In this document: piece by piece, positions 51,706 through 59,610 of the stretch
Numbering within the stretch: position 1 is the first letter of the stretch
Layout of the letters: the number at the start of each line of letters is the position of its first letter
Assembly: GCA_965656935.1 (NCBI GenBank)
Contig: CBFHMG010000008.1
Coordinates: forward strand, 57,806-121,805
From: M30B80 sp965656935
GTDB taxonomy: Bacteria; Pseudomonadota; Alphaproteobacteria; Rhodobacterales; Rhodobacteraceae
DNA: 64,000 bases
Direction of reading: 5' to 3'
Program-made: the position numbers and the translations under genes
Notes under the pieces: generated by a model
What the model was told of the DNA's origin: nothing
The model's input: only the letters and a program-made list of their open reading frames with translations
Database searches by the model: none

Positions 51706-52494
51706 TCAAGCGGCTGGCGCGATCCGCGCCATCAGGCGCGCGTGCAATTTAGGCGCGGCGGCCAATATGCCTGCGGTTTGCGGATGGGGGTTGTTGAAGG
51801 CAAGCGGCGCGCCCAATCGGTCGGTCACAGCCGCCCCCGCCTCGGAAGCGATCAGGGCACCAGCGGCGATATCCCATTCCCAACTGTCGCGGAAGGTCAC
51901 CATGCCGTCAAAACGCCCCTCGCCCACAAGCGCAAGGCGATAGGCCAATGACGAGCGGAACTGGCGATCAATCGCAGGCACCCCACCTGGCCACCATTCA
52001 GCGGCAAGATTGGGTTTGGATGTGAGGATCATGGCCTCTTGATCCTCGTCACGCGAAGACGCGGTCAGAGGCTGTTCATTTAGCCATGCTCCCCCGCCCA
52101 ATGTCGCGCAATAAAGCTTGTCGGACATCGGCAGGAATACCACTGCTGCCGTCACCTGACCCTGTTCCGCAATTGCCAGAGAATGGGAAAAATCCTTTGA
52201 ACCTTCGATGAAGGCGCGGGTGCCATCAATTGGATCAATGATGAAGGTTTTCTCCCGCGATTGGCGCGCATCGGTGTCGGTTGTTTCCTCTGACAACCAG
52301 CCATAATCGGGGCGTGCGCCCCCCAACTCGGCGGCAAGCATTTTGTCGATGGCAAGATCAGCCTCGGTCACGGGGCCCGCCTCATCGGGTTTATGCCAAA
52401 CCTCGGGGTCACGCTTCCAATGGCGCGCAGCGATCTCGCCTGCGGCATGGGCCGCATCAATCAGGAGCCGAAGATCGGCCTCATTCTCCGGCAA
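51706..52494 (-). CDS. 3'(2'),5'-bisphosphate nucleotidase CysQ-like (inositol monophosphatase family)
   Basis: A 262-residue Mg/Li-sensitive phosphatase: the metal motif DPIDGTRAFIEGSKDF, the WDIAAGALIASEAGAAV box and GWLSEE. CysQ relatives degrade PAP left over from sulfate transfer, which would suit a cell with sulfotransferases, but an inositol phosphatase cannot be excluded. It starts with TTG at 52494 inside the 3' end of the pmbA-like gene; no ATG is available. Confidence 0.85.
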   Translation of the reverse strand: MPENEADLRLLIDAAHAAGEIAARHWKRDPEVWHKPDEAGPVTEADLAIDKMLAAELGGARPDYGWLSEETTDTDARQSREKTFIIDPIDGTRAFIEGSKDFSHSLAIAEQGQVTAAVVFLPMSDKLYCATLGGGAWLNEQPLTASSRDEDQEAMILTSKPNLAAEWWPGGVPAIDRQFRSSLAYRLALVGEGRFDGMVTFRDSWEWDIAAGALIASEAGAAVTDRLGAPLAFNNPHPQTAGILAAAPKLHARLMARIAPAA

Positions 52495-53827
52495 GTGTCA
52501 TACCTTCAATCAAAAGCGACGGCACCACGCGCGACAGATGACTGCGCGCGTCATTTGCGGGCGTCATCGACATAAGCATTTCGCGCAGATTGCCTGCCAC
52601 AGTGCATTCATTCACGGCATAGGCGATCTCGCCATTTTCGACCCAGAAACCCGATGCCCCACGTGAATAATCGCCCGTTGTCGGATTGATAGAGGAGCCG
52701 ATCATCGAGGTGATCAACAGCCCTGTCCCCATCTCCCTGATCAATTCCTCACGCGATGCATTGCCTTGGGTGAGTTCCATATTGCCAGAGGCTGGCGAGG
52801 GCGGTGAGGATGTGCCGCGCGCGGCATTCGCCGTTGAGGCCATGCCCAGTTTGCGCCCAGTGGCCAGATCAAGCGTCCAGCTTTGCAACACGCCATCCTC
52901 GACCAGCAAGCGCCGTTCGGTCTGAAGCCCCTCGGCATCAAAGGGCTTGGAGCCCGACACACGCGGGCGGCGTGGGTCTTCGATCAGGTGCAGGCCTTTT
53001 GGCAAAACCTGCTCTCCCATCGCATCGCGCAACCAAGAGGAGCCGCGCATAATCGAGGCACCATTGATCGCGGCCAACAAATGACCAATCATCGATGATG
53101 AAATCCGCTCGTCAAACAGAACAGGATAGGCGCCTGTTTTTGGTTTGCGCGCACCTGAACGCGCAATGGTGCGTTCAGCGGCCATGCGCCCGATTTCCTC
53201 GGGGCTTATCAGATCACTACGATGATTGCGGCCATCGCCGAAATAATCCCGCTCCATCTGGGTGCCTTCGCCCGTAATGGCCACGCAAGAGACCCCGTGA
53301 TCGGTGCGGGCATAGCCTCCTGAAAACCCGTTGCTGGCCGCCAGATGAACCTGACGGCGGCCATAGCCAGCGGCCGCCGATTGCACCTGCGAGATGCCTT
53401 GAACCGCCAAAGCAGCAGCTTCCGCGCGCCGCGCGACCTCTTCCAACTCACTCGGGTTGGGCTCAGGGTTAGGGTCGGCCATATCCAGCGGGCTTGCATC
53501 GCGGTCGGTTGCCAATTGGGCGGATTCCGCCAATCCGATGGACGGGTCTTCAGGCGCAAGGCGGGCCATTGTGACGGCGCGTTCGGCCATTTCCGCAATC
53601 GTCTCGGGCCGCGTATCAGAGGCCGAGACACAGGCCTGCCGCTTCCCGATGAGAACACGCAGGCCAATCTCGGTGCCCTCGGAACGCTCGGCCTGTTCCA
53701 AGCCGCCCGCCCGCACATCAATAGAGAGCGACGTGCCCGAAACAGCAATCGCGTCAGCATCATCCGCGCCTGCACGTTTGGCCGCGTCAATCAGGGCATG
53801 GGTAAGCGTGTCGAGGGGAACAGTCAT
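52481..53827 (-). CDS. pmbA: TldE/PmbA family metallopeptidase homologue
   Basis: A 448-residue TldD/TldE-family protein. DLISPEEIGRMAAERTIARSGARKPKTG and SSWLRDAMGEQVLP sit in the middle, and TGDYSRGASGFWVENGEIAYAVNE near the end. It lacks the HExxxH motif of the TldD subunit, so it is the TldE-type partner; a tldD gene is not in the window. TldD/E process antibiotic precursors and degrade peptides. It precedes the cysQ-like gene with a 14-base overlap. Confidence 0.92.
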   Translation of the reverse strand: MTVPLDTLTHALIDAAKRAGADDADAIAVSGTSLSIDVRAGGLEQAERSEGTEIGLRVLIGKRQACVSASDTRPETIAEMAERAVTMARLAPEDPSIGLAESAQLATDRDASPLDMADPNPEPNPSELEEVARRAEAAALAVQGISQVQSAAAGYGRRQVHLAASNGFSGGYARTDHGVSCVAITGEGTQMERDYFGDGRNHRSDLISPEEIGRMAAERTIARSGARKPKTGAYPVLFDERISSSMIGHLLAAINGASIMRGSSWLRDAMGEQVLPKGLHLIEDPRRPRVSGSKPFDAEGLQTERRLLVEDGVLQSWTLDLATGRKLGMASTANAARGTSSPPSPASGNMELTQGNASREELIREMGTGLLITSMIGSSINPTTGDYSRGASGFWVENGEIAYAVNECTVAGNLREMLMSMTPANDARSHLSRVVPSLLIEGMTLAGE

Positions 53828-53905
53828 CGGCCAATCCTTTAAGGAACTGAACCTGACCTAGTCCGCCATGGCCCTTGGTGCAAGATGCCCTACACCAAAC
53901 CCTGC

Positions 53906-55453
53906 CTATCGCAGGGGAAAGCCATTCGCTGTGATGCCCCCATCTTGGGTGAATTCGATTGTCGATTCCAATGTATCTGGCCCCGCACCCGGACGGGCGA
54001 ACATGGCCGAGACACCGCGCGCCATGGCCGCCTGTTCTGCAGGCAGGAAACCCGCCGCTGTCAGACGGTCCAACAAACCGAATAGGCCTGATGCCGTCAG
54101 ATCGATCTGGCCAATCGGCATGGGAACAAGCTGTCCGGGCGTGAACACCACCTGCCCCGCACCAGCAAGGCTTGCGCCAGCCGCCGACAAGGTCAATTCG
54201 TTCAATTGGGCCGAGCGCAACTCGCCGGGAGGGCCTTGCATTGTCTCAGGGTCAATCGCGAGAAGGCTTTGGAACATCTGCACCTCACCCGTCAGATCGA
54301 CCGTCAGGGTGGCGGGGTCACGCGGGATATTGCGACCAGGATCAAAGGCATCCCACAGATCATCCCCAAGGATCAGATCCTGATAATCAATGCGGAGCGC
54401 CATTTCATTGGGCTCAGGCAGGGCCTCGATCGGAAGGGTAAGGCTGAACTCGGATGATGCCGCCGATACGCTGATCGGAGCGGGCAGATCAGAGCCAGAC
54501 ATCTGGATGCTCGGACTTTGGGTCGACATGCCCAACTGCATCCCGCCATCGGCAAAGGCCATCGTCACATCACCACCCTCGTTCGACCCGTTCGAGGTCA
54601 GGGTCGTGCCGCCATCAAGCACCAGCATTTGGTAACTGCCCGAGGCATAGCTGCCATCCAGCCGCATCATCAGGTTTTCAGGCGCAACATTCGGGTCGAA
54701 TTGGGCAAATCTGGCGTAAGAGTCCATATCGATTTCCCCCTCATTCGAGAGGTCTTGCACCGCAAAATTAAACGAGATGTTTGTGCCGCCCCCAATTACC
54801 GAAAGAGCCCCCGACAGCGCCTGCGTTGTGCCAGAAAAACCAAGTTCGGCGGTCTCGCTCTGCGCATCCGATAAACGATATTGCGCGGTGGAATTGGTCA
54901 TATTCATCGAGAGGGTAATATCCTCCTCAATGCCTTGCGGGCCATCCAGCGGCGCCATGGTCAAAACCAGCAAGGGCGCTTCATAGTCGTAAAGCCTGTC
55001 ATCACCGTCTTGCGAGACAGTCATTGTGGCGCTGGACATGCCACTGATCGTCATCTCCAAATCAGCAGCCGTAGAATTGGGCAAAGGCAAAGGTGCATCG
55101 CCCGCCTTCGGAGGAAGACCGCCACTGGAAGAGACTTCGGCCGATGTAATGATGGTATAGGTGTCAGAGAAGGCCACCGACACGGTGCCATCGCCGTTTT
55201 CTGTCATGGTGATTTCATCGATGCTGGAGGTCGAGGTGACACCTTGCTGGATTGCAGTCGATGTAACGCCCGAAATGGTCAACCCGCTTCCTGTTTCCTG
55301 AACGGATGCCGCCTCAACCTGCTGGCCGATGGTTTCATTAAAGCTCTGCCATTCCGCCCAAAGCTCCTGAGCGGTAATTTCAGCCAGCGCAGGAGCGCCC
55401 ATAAAAAGCGTTGCGGTCGACATATACAAAACGAATAACTTGGGCTGGGGCAT
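53906..55453 (-). CDS. DUF2125 protein, exported
   Basis: A 515-residue protein with a Sec signal (MPQPKLFVLYMSTATLFMGAPALAE) and a long beta-rich body, including EITMTENGDGTVSVAFSDTY, TMTVSQDGDDRLYDYEAP and PQFDP-type strands, that matches DUF2125 of alphaproteobacteria. The repeated strands suggest a lipid-binding, AsmA-like envelope protein, which is inference. ATG 55453 has GGAAAG upstream; the open frame to 55564 is not supported. It is divergent from the SDR gene. Confidence 0.85.
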   Translation of the reverse strand: MPQPKLFVLYMSTATLFMGAPALAEITAQELWAEWQSFNETIGQQVEAASVQETGSGLTISGVTSTAIQQGVTSTSSIDEITMTENGDGTVSVAFSDTYTIITSAEVSSSGGLPPKAGDAPLPLPNSTAADLEMTISGMSSATMTVSQDGDDRLYDYEAPLLVLTMAPLDGPQGIEEDITLSMNMTNSTAQYRLSDAQSETAELGFSGTTQALSGALSVIGGGTNISFNFAVQDLSNEGEIDMDSYARFAQFDPNVAPENLMMRLDGSYASGSYQMLVLDGGTTLTSNGSNEGGDVTMAFADGGMQLGMSTQSPSIQMSGSDLPAPISVSAASSEFSLTLPIEALPEPNEMALRIDYQDLILGDDLWDAFDPGRNIPRDPATLTVDLTGEVQMFQSLLAIDPETMQGPPGELRSAQLNELTLSAAGASLAGAGQVVFTPGQLVPMPIGQIDLTASGLFGLLDRLTAAGFLPAEQAAMARGVSAMFARPGAGPDTLESTIEFTQDGGITANGFPLR

Positions 55454-55578
55454 AACTGGCTTTCCATCGAATGAATTTAAGGCAATGTTTGACGCCAAGG
55501 CGCGGCGGGTCAAGAGGAGCTTTGGCTGAAGCGCAATTGTGAACACCTGTTTCACATTGATCAAAAAGGAACGACGAT

Positions 55579-56343
55579 ATGGCAGGCAAAACAGACCTCA
55601 CCGGAAAAACTGTGGTCATCACCGGCGCAAGCCGAGGAATCGGAGAGGCCGCTGCACGCATATTTGCGCGCGCTGGTGCCAATATTGCGCTGCTTGCCCG
55701 CTCACGCGAGGCGATTGCCGATCTGGCAGGCGAAATTGGCGAAAAAGCGCTCGCTATTCCTTGCGATGTCAGCCGCTATTGGGAGGTCGAGGCCGCGATG
55801 AACGTCACGAAAGAGGCCTTCGGCAGCATCGATATCGTGATCAATAATGCAGGCGTGATCGATCCGATTACGCATATTGGCGATGCCGATCCCGAAGCTT
55901 GGGGGCAGGTGATCGATATCAATATCAAAGGCGTTTTCAACGGCATCCATGCCGCCCTGCCGAGCATGCTCGACCAAGGTGGCGGCACGATCATCACCAT
56001 CAGTTCGGGCGCGGCCCATAACCCGCTTGAAGCATGGAGCGCCTATTGCACCTCCAAGGCGGGGGCGGCGATGCTGACAGATTGTCTTCATAAGGAATAT
56101 GGCGAGAAAGGCATCCGTGCGATGGGTCTGTCGCCTGGAACCGTTGCCACGGATATGCAGCGCGACATCAAGGCCTCGGGCATCAACCCTGTCAGCCAAT
56201 TGGATTGGGAGGTGCATATTCCCGCCGAATGGCCTGCGGAATGCCTGCTCTGGATGTGCAGCGCGGATGCGGATGGCGTCGTTGGAACCGAACTCTCGTT
56301 GCGCGATGAAAACCTCCGCCGCCGTATCGGGCTGATCGAATGA
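55579..56343 (+). CDS. Short-chain dehydrogenase/reductase
   Basis: A 254-residue SDR with NAD(P) motif TGASRGIGEAAARIF (residues 15-29), NNAG in DIVINNAGVIDP, catalytic Ser in ISSGAAHN and YxxxK in YCTSKAG. It is FabG-like in layout, and the substrate is unknown. AAGGAA stands before the ATG. Its stop overlaps the start of the enoyl-CoA hydratase (ATGA), so the pair may act on one acyl-CoA pathway. Confidence 0.93.
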   Translation: MAGKTDLTGKTVVITGASRGIGEAAARIFARAGANIALLARSREAIADLAGEIGEKALAIPCDVSRYWEVEAAMNVTKEAFGSIDIVINNAGVIDPITHIGDADPEAWGQVIDINIKGVFNGIHAALPSMLDQGGGTIITISSGAAHNPLEAWSAYCTSKAGAAMLTDCLHKEYGEKGIRAMGLSPGTVATDMQRDIKASGINPVSQLDWEVHIPAEWPAECLLWMCSADADGVVGTELSLRDENLRRRIGLIE

Positions 56344-56960
56344 TCCGTCTGGACCGTGAAGATGGGCTTTGGATTGTCACGCTGGATCGGCCTGATAAGG
56401 CGAATTCCCTAACCGCCGCGATGCTGGAGGAGCTGTCCCAGATCGCCGAAGATGCCAAGACAGATAGCGCGATCCGCGCCATGATTCTGACGGGGTCGGG
56501 CGCGCGCGTTTTCAGCGCAGGTGCCGATCTGGAAGAAGCGCATGCGGGGCTTGCGACCTCACCCTTGTGGGAAAGGCTCTCGGGCGCGATTGCAAGCCTG
56601 CCTTGCCTCACGATTGCCGCGCTCAACGGCACTTTGGCGGGCGGGGCCTTTGGCATGGCACTGGCCTGCGACCTGCGGATTGCTGTGCCACAGGCGCGGT
56701 TTTTCTACCCCGTGGCCAAGCTCGGCTTTTTGCCACAACCCTCTGATCCCGGCCGCATGTCCGCCCTGATCGGGCCTGCGCGCACGAAATTGATCCTGCT
56801 TGGCGGTCAGAAGATCACGGCCGAAGACGCGCTGACTTTCGGGTTGATCGAACGGATCGTTGCGCCTGATGAGCTATTGGAGCATGCCAAATCCCTCGCG
56901 GAGGATGCGCTGGCTGGCAAATCCGAGGTGCTCCGCGGGATCAAAACGCTTTGTAGCTAG
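56340..56960 (+). CDS. Enoyl-CoA hydratase/isomerase family protein (short)
   Basis: A 206-residue crotonase-fold protein: VTLDRPDKANSLTAAMLEEL, the oxyanion hole segments GSGARVFSAGADLEE and NGTLAGGAFGMALACDLRIAV. With about 206 residues it lacks some 50 C-terminal residues compared with typical hydratases. The usual catalytic Glu of the second region is replaced (PVAKLGFLPQPSDPGRM), so hydration activity is doubtful and another crotonase reaction is possible. Confidence 0.88.
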   Translation: MIRLDREDGLWIVTLDRPDKANSLTAAMLEELSQIAEDAKTDSAIRAMILTGSGARVFSAGADLEEAHAGLATSPLWERLSGAIASLPCLTIAALNGTLAGGAFGMALACDLRIAVPQARFFYPVAKLGFLPQPSDPGRMSALIGPARTKLILLGGQKITAEDALTFGLIERIVAPDELLEHAKSLAEDALAGKSEVLRGIKTLCS

Positions 56961-57268
56961 CGGTTCTTCCATGCTCGCCTGCCACCCGATGTTTTGGAAT
57001 GAAAATCGGGCGGGCGCTTGCTGATCCATTTGATGAATGTCGCAAGCCTTGGATGGGTGCGCAGCGCATCGACGCTGTTATAGCTGCGCGCAAGCTCGGC
57101 CTCGGACAATGTTGCATGGATTTCATTATGACAGATCTGATGCAACAAGACTGTAGGCCCCCCTTTGCCGCCGCGTAGCTTGGGGATCAGGTGATGCAGG
57201 CTTTGCTTCGCCTCAGGAGGGATAGGGCGGTGGCAAAAGGGGCAAATCGGGTCTGTGTCAGGGCTCAT
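56957..57268 (-). CDS. HNH endonuclease domain protein
   Basis: A 103-residue protein with zinc CxxC (CPFCHRP, residues 9-15) and the HNH core HHLIPKLRGGK and CHNEIHATLSE. It is a small stand-alone nuclease-like protein common in proteobacteria, often annotated as restriction endonuclease-like, but no modification gene is beside it. It overlaps the end of the enoyl-CoA hydratase gene by four bases. Confidence 0.85.
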   Translation of the reverse strand: MSPDTDPICPFCHRPIPPEAKQSLHHLIPKLRGGKGGPTVLLHQICHNEIHATLSEAELARSYNSVDALRTHPRLATFIKWISKRPPDFHSKTSGGRRAWKNR

Positions 57269-57333
57269 GGCTTGCGTCTTTGGCTTCGCTCAGGCCAAGA
57301 GGGTGGTGGGAATTGAACAAAAGGCAAGGGCCG

Positions 57334-58518
57334 TTGAGCGAAACAGCAGACCACATTGATGCATTGGTGATCGGCGCAGGCCCTGCGGGCTTGATGGCTG
57401 CAAGCGAATTGGTGCGCGCAGGGCGGCAGGTTGTGATCACCGAAGCAAAACCATCGGTTGGGCGCAAATTCCTGATGGCTGGCAAATCAGGCCTGAACCT
57501 GACCAAGGATGAGGGTTTCGAGGCCTTTCTCGCCAGCTATATGGAGGCCGCCGAACCTCTTCGCCCGATGCTAAAGGCCTTCCCCCCAGAGGCCGTGCAA
57601 GATTGGGCGCGCGCGCTTGGCCAAGAGGTGTTCACTGGAACGTCCAAGCGCGTCTTTCCCAAAGCGATGAAAGCCTCACCCTTGCTGCGGGCTTGGATGC
57701 AAGACCTCAATGTCGAAACCCGCACTCGCTGGCGCTGGACTGGATGGCAGGCCGATGCTTTCCGCTTTGACACACCAGATGGCACCCGCCTGATCCAGCC
57801 AAAAGTCACCGTGCTGGCCTTGGGTGGCGGCAGTTGGGCAAGGCTTGGCTCGGATGGCGCTTGGGTGGAATGGCTGGCGCAAAAAGGCGTGCCTATTGCC
57901 CCGTTCAAGCCCGCAAATATGGGTTTTCACGTTGCGTGGTCCGATCATATGGCAGCGCATCTAGGCCAGCCCATAAAATCCGTCACCCTGATCGCGGGTG
58001 AGCACAGGGTCAGTGGCGAATTTGTCTTGTCATCGCGAGGGATTGAGGGCGGCGGCATCTATGCCGTTTCCAAAGCCCTGCGCGAAGGGGCTGATCTGGC
58101 GCTTGATCTTTTACCGCAATTGGAGATCGCGCAAATTGTTGAAAAGCTAAGCGGTGCCAAAGCCAAGGAAACCCTGTCAAACCGCCTGCGCAAGCGGCTT
58201 GGGCTTTCAGGCGCGAAACTCGCCCTTGTGATGGAATTCGGGCGGCCCCTGCCTGCTGATGATCACACCTTGGCCGAACGCCTCAAAGCGCTGCCTGTTG
58301 CGCACCAAGGCCCCCGCCCGATGGATGAGGCGATCTCGACCGCGGGCGGTGTCACATGGAATGCGCTGGATGAAAACCTGATGCTGCGCGACTTGCCCAA
58401 TGTCTTTTGTGCAGGCGAGATGCTGGATTGGGAAGCGCCGACAGGCGGCTACCTTTTGTCTGCCTGTTTTGCCACTGGCGCTTGGGCAGGGCGCGCGGCC
58501 GCGCAATGCAAGGCTTAA
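57334..58518 (+). CDS. HI0933/YhiN-type NAD(P)/FAD-dependent oxidoreductase (TIGR03862-like)
   Basis: A 394-residue flavoprotein: DALVIGAGPAGLMAASELV (FAD), AKPSVGRKFLMAGKSGLNLTK (the HI0933 hallmark), VLALGGGSWARLGSDGAW and the C-terminal STAGGVTWNALDE and CAGEMLDWEAPTGGYLL. Its reaction is unknown. There is no ATG; TTG 57334 with AAGGGCC in front gives the family N-terminus, and TTG 57313 or 57280 would only add unrelated residues. Confidence 0.88.
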   Translation: MSETADHIDALVIGAGPAGLMAASELVRAGRQVVITEAKPSVGRKFLMAGKSGLNLTKDEGFEAFLASYMEAAEPLRPMLKAFPPEAVQDWARALGQEVFTGTSKRVFPKAMKASPLLRAWMQDLNVETRTRWRWTGWQADAFRFDTPDGTRLIQPKVTVLALGGGSWARLGSDGAWVEWLAQKGVPIAPFKPANMGFHVAWSDHMAAHLGQPIKSVTLIAGEHRVSGEFVLSSRGIEGGGIYAVSKALREGADLALDLLPQLEIAQIVEKLSGAKAKETLSNRLRKRLGLSGAKLALVMEFGRPLPADDHTLAERLKALPVAHQGPRPMDEAISTAGGVTWNALDENLMLRDLPNVFCAGEMLDWEAPTGGYLLSACFATGAWAGRAAAQCKA

Positions 58519-58572
58519 TCACAGGGGCGGAGACAAGGCTGGCACAGAGTCTATAGAGGCCTCAAACCGCCC

Positions 58573-59598
58573 TTATCGCCCGCGCGGCATCATCGCCAAA
58601 CGGATCAGCGCACGCTCCATCAAGGCCATTTGTGGGGCCTGCTGACTGGAGCGAAGCTGTAAATCGGTATCGACCAAAAGACGCAAAGCATCTTCCAGCC
58701 GATACAGCCCCCAAGCCTGCGCCTGCCGCGACATGCGATCTCGGCGGGGGCCGAAAACGGGTGGGCGCATCGCCATCAAACCCGCGACAGGGCCATTTGG
58801 ATGGGCAGCGGCAGCGTGCAAAGCCCGAAAATGGCGCAATGCGGCAATGCAAAGCCCCACGGGCTGGGTGCCTTGGCCACCCAGTTTCGCCACCAAAGGC
58901 CCGATTGCACCCGCCTGCGCCTCGGCGGCGGCATGCAGGATATCATCAATCTCGGCCTCAATGGTTGCAGGCGCGCAGGCCGCAACATCCTCAGAGGTCA
59001 CAGGCGTGGTGTCGCCCAATTTGAACAAGGCCAGCTTCTCGACAGTCTGGCGAAAATCACCTGGATCAAGGGCTTGCGCCAGCGATGTCAGATCGGCCAT
59101 TGCCGTGCGGTCAATCTCGGCCACGCCTGCGTTTTTCAGATCGGCCTCGATCTCGTCACGGCTTGGCGGATCATCATAAATGCCAACGGCATAAGCGCGT
59201 TTATGGGTCTCGAACAGTTTGCGAAGCGCAGATTTCGCGGCTAATTGCTTGGCTGTCACAATGATCTGGGCATCCCCTTCGGACCATTCTTCAAGCGCTG
59301 CCTTGATCACAGGGGCCAGACCGTCAGCGGCGTCTTCGACAAAAACAGCGCGCGCGCCGGGAAAAAAGCCTGTCGCCTTGATCGCATCAATCAATCCAGC
59401 AGGATCCGAGCGCAAATCCCCCGCAGGAATACGGGCAAGGCGCATCTCGCTATCTGCATTCTCTCCCAGCAGGTTCTGCAAAAGATCCTGCCGCTTGATC
59501 GCCACCCGCATCGCATCCGCGCCATAGATCAAACAGCCCGTGGCAGATTGATCAGGACGCTTGAAATACACATTTGCGTCGCGGGTAGAGAGCTTCAT
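58573..59598 (-). CDS. holA: DNA polymerase III delta subunit
   Basis: The clamp-loader subunit that opens the beta clamp. The 341-residue product begins MKLSTRDANVYFKRPDQ and has LIYGADAMRVAIKRQDLL, ARAVFVEDAADGLAP and LTSLAQALDPGDFRQTVEKL LALFK-type segments, as in alphaproteobacterial HolA. It starts 12 bases after the leuS stop, without the lptE gene that usually stands between them. Confidence 0.93.
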   Translation of the reverse strand: MKLSTRDANVYFKRPDQSATGCLIYGADAMRVAIKRQDLLQNLLGENADSEMRLARIPAGDLRSDPAGLIDAIKATGFFPGARAVFVEDAADGLAPVIKAALEEWSEGDAQIIVTAKQLAAKSALRKLFETHKRAYAVGIYDDPPSRDEIEADLKNAGVAEIDRTAMADLTSLAQALDPGDFRQTVEKLALFKLGDTTPVTSEDVAACAPATIEAEIDDILHAAAEAQAGAIGPLVAKLGGQGTQPVGLCIAALRHFRALHAAAAHPNGPVAGLMAMRPPVFGPRRDRMSRQAQAWGLYRLEDALRLLVDTDLQLRSSQQAPQMALMERALIRLAMMPRGR

Positions 59599-59610
59599 AT
59601 CTGGCTTCGA

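Noticed and set aside
56957..57268. HNH gene with ccrM as a restriction-modification system
   Set aside because: The two are 13 kb apart, and CcrM is an orphan cell-cycle methyltransferase; small HNH proteins of this kind are common without partners.
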